NCBI GenBank assembly: GCA_002345845.1 | Contig: DDWF01000052.1 | Coordinates: 205-6,549, forward strand | Source: Betaproteobacteria bacterium UBA2293 | GTDB taxonomy: Bacteria; Pseudomonadota; Gammaproteobacteria; Burkholderiales; Rhodocyclaceae | Length of the DNA stretch: 6,345 nt | Direction of reading: 5' to 3' | Part shown: positions 5,249-6,345 of the stretch, piece after piece | Layout of the letters: each line of letters begins with the position of its first letter | Position numbering within the stretch: position 1 is the stretch's first letter | Position numbers and translations under genes: made by a program | Notes under the pieces: model-generated | What the model was told of the DNA's origin: nothing | Seen by the model: the letters and a program-made list of their open reading frames with translations, nothing else | Database searches by the model: none

Positions 5249-6345
5249 TCAGTAAGCGAGCTGCGAGCGGGCGTGACGGGGTGACGGCGTCAAGGGCAAC
5301 ATGTCGGCCAGGATCGCCCGATAGGCCTCGGCAAAAAGGAGCAGGCCGTCAAGCTGCAGGCTTTCACCAACCTCGGTCAGGTCGATGCCCAGTCCGGCCA
5401 GGGCACCGATCTGCGCCTGCGCCTTGTCCATATCCTCCGCCAGACGGGCACGCACCTTGCCATGTTGCCGGAAGGCGGCCAGGGTCGCATCCGGTAGCGT
5501 GTTGATCGTTTCCGGGCCGATCAGCGGCTCGACATAGAGCACATCGCTGTACGCCGGATTCTTGGTGCCGGTACTGGCCCAGAGCGCGGTCTGGCGGCGT
5601 ACCGATGCCAGTCGCAGCATGCTGAAGGCGTCACCGGCGAAGAGTTCCAGGTACCGCTGATGGCACGCCTTGGCAACGGCGACGGCAGTCTCGCCGAGCA
5701 GAGCACTGGCCGCTGGCGTGCCGATCGCCGCCAGCCGCTTGTCCACCAGGGTGTCGATGCGACTCAGGAAAATACTGGCCACCGAGCGTATCTGGCGGGC
5801 ATGGCCACCACTTTCAACCCAGCGCAATGCCCCGCGCAGATAGGCCTGGGCGACGGCCTCGTACTGGGCCAGCGAAAAGATCAGCGTGACGTTGACGCTG
5901 ATCCCGGCGGCGGTCAGATTCTCGAAAGCCACCACCCCGGCCCGTGTGCCGGGTACCTTGATCAGCAGGTTGTCACGCGCCACGGCGGCGACCAGTCGCC
6001 GTGCCGCGGCCTCGGTCGCCGTCGCGTCGTGCGCCAGTTCCGGTGAAACTTCCAGGCTGACATAGCCAAACTCGCCGGCGCTGGCGACATAGTCCGGCCA
6101 CAGCATGTCGCAAGCGGCCTGGATGTCGGGAATGACCAGCGCCTCGTAAATCGCCTCGGCACCGAGGTCGTCAGCCCGCAGGCGGGCCAGGTCGTCGGCA
6201 TAGTAGGGGCTGCTGGCAATGGCTTTGCGGAAGATGGCGGGATTCGAGGTCACGCCATCGATGCCGTCCTCGCCGATCAGACGCAACAGTTCGCCTTCGC
6301 GCAACAGGGTGCGCGACAGGTTGTCGAGCCAGACGTGCTGGCCCA
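5249..6345 (-). CDS. tal: Transaldolase, monofunctional, N-terminus just off the right edge
   Basis: Transaldolase moves a dihydroxyacetone unit between sedoheptulose 7-phosphate and glyceraldehyde 3-phosphate in the cytosolic non-oxidative pentose phosphate pathway. The 364 visible residues are nearly the full length of the longer 'mycobacterial-type' transaldolases, with roughly ten missing. Visible order: WLDNLSR near the start; GVTSNPAIFRKAI (substrate loop); LEVSPELAHD; NLLIKVPGT, with the Schiff-base lysine encoded at 5957-5959; ISVNVTLIFS; SVASIFLSRIDT; and LWASTGTKNPAYSDVLYVEPLIGPETIN, typical of the phosphate-binding and C-terminal barrel part. All key motifs are intact. A TTG at 6304 could be mistaken for the start, but the conserved motif WLDNLSR lies upstream of it, so the true start is beyond 6345. 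No promoter or ribosome binding site is in view. The stop is 143 bases before the small membrane ORF on the same strand. Confidence 0.95.
   Translation of the reverse strand, partial: GQHVWLDNLSRTLLREGELLRLIGEDGIDGVTSNPAIFRKAIASSPYYADDLARLRADDLGAEAIYEALVIPDIQAACDMLWPDYVASAGEFGYVSLEVSPELAHDATATEAAARRLVAAVARDNLLIKVPGTRAGVVAFENLTAAGISVNVTLIFSLAQYEAVAQAYLRGALRWVESGGHARQIRSVASIFLSRIDTLVDKRLAAIGTPAASALLGETAVAVAKACHQRYLELFAGDAFSMLRLASVRRQTALWASTGTKNPAYSDVLYVEPLIGPETINTLPDATLAAFRQHGKVRARLAEDMDKAQAQIGALAGLGIDLTEVGESLQLDGLLLFAEAYRAILADMLPLTPSPRHARSQLAY

Noticed and set aside
5164..5505. 113-codon plus-strand open frame overlapping the transaldolase 3' end
   Set aside because: Antisense shadow of the transaldolase, with Arg/Pro/Ala-rich low-complexity translation.
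6302..6304. TTG as the transaldolase start
   Set aside because: The conserved transaldolase motif WLDNLSR is encoded upstream of it in the same frame, up to the window edge.

Overview
This GC-rich window fits a betaproteobacterium. A Rhodocyclales-like, PHA-storing lineage is my guess from the gene content and protein style; I could not run a search. It holds two large genes cut by the window edges, one complete phasin gene and one very small membrane-protein gene. I see no rRNA, tRNA, insertion sequence, phage gene or CRISPR array.

Layout. Bases 1-4171 (minus strand) carry about 1,390 codons of the N-terminal half of a very large cyclic beta-1,2-glucan synthase (NdvB/Cgs type, GT84 plus glycoamylase-like region). 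The frame is open through to the left edge, so the C-terminal GH94 half lies outside. It has no ATG near its N-terminus, and a TTG at 4171 is the best start. Bases 4172-4485 are a divergent intergenic region with several dyads, including a 20-bp imperfect palindrome upstream of the phasin gene. Bases 4486-4971 (plus strand) encode a 161-residue phasin with a strong ribosome binding site. A 7-bp stem lies between the converging phasin and small-ORF 3' ends. Bases 5031-5105 (minus strand) encode a 24-residue single-helix membrane peptide. Bases 5249-6345 (minus strand) encode a nearly complete transaldolase whose first few residues run off the right edge. A concentric pair of inverted repeats lies between the transaldolase and the small ORF.

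How the genes relate. All the recognised functions concern carbon and envelope physiology: a UDP-glucose-consuming periplasmic glucan polymerase, a PHA granule-coat protein and a pentose-phosphate enzyme. They are on different strands and do not form one operon. The window looks like ordinary chromosomal core or housekeeping sequence. I did not find an undescribed system. The points most worth a second look are the phasin-upstream dyad, the small membrane ORF with its palindromic leader, and the non-ATG start of the glucan synthase. The long plus-strand open frames across 278-4132 are a codon-bias artefact of the glucan synthase.
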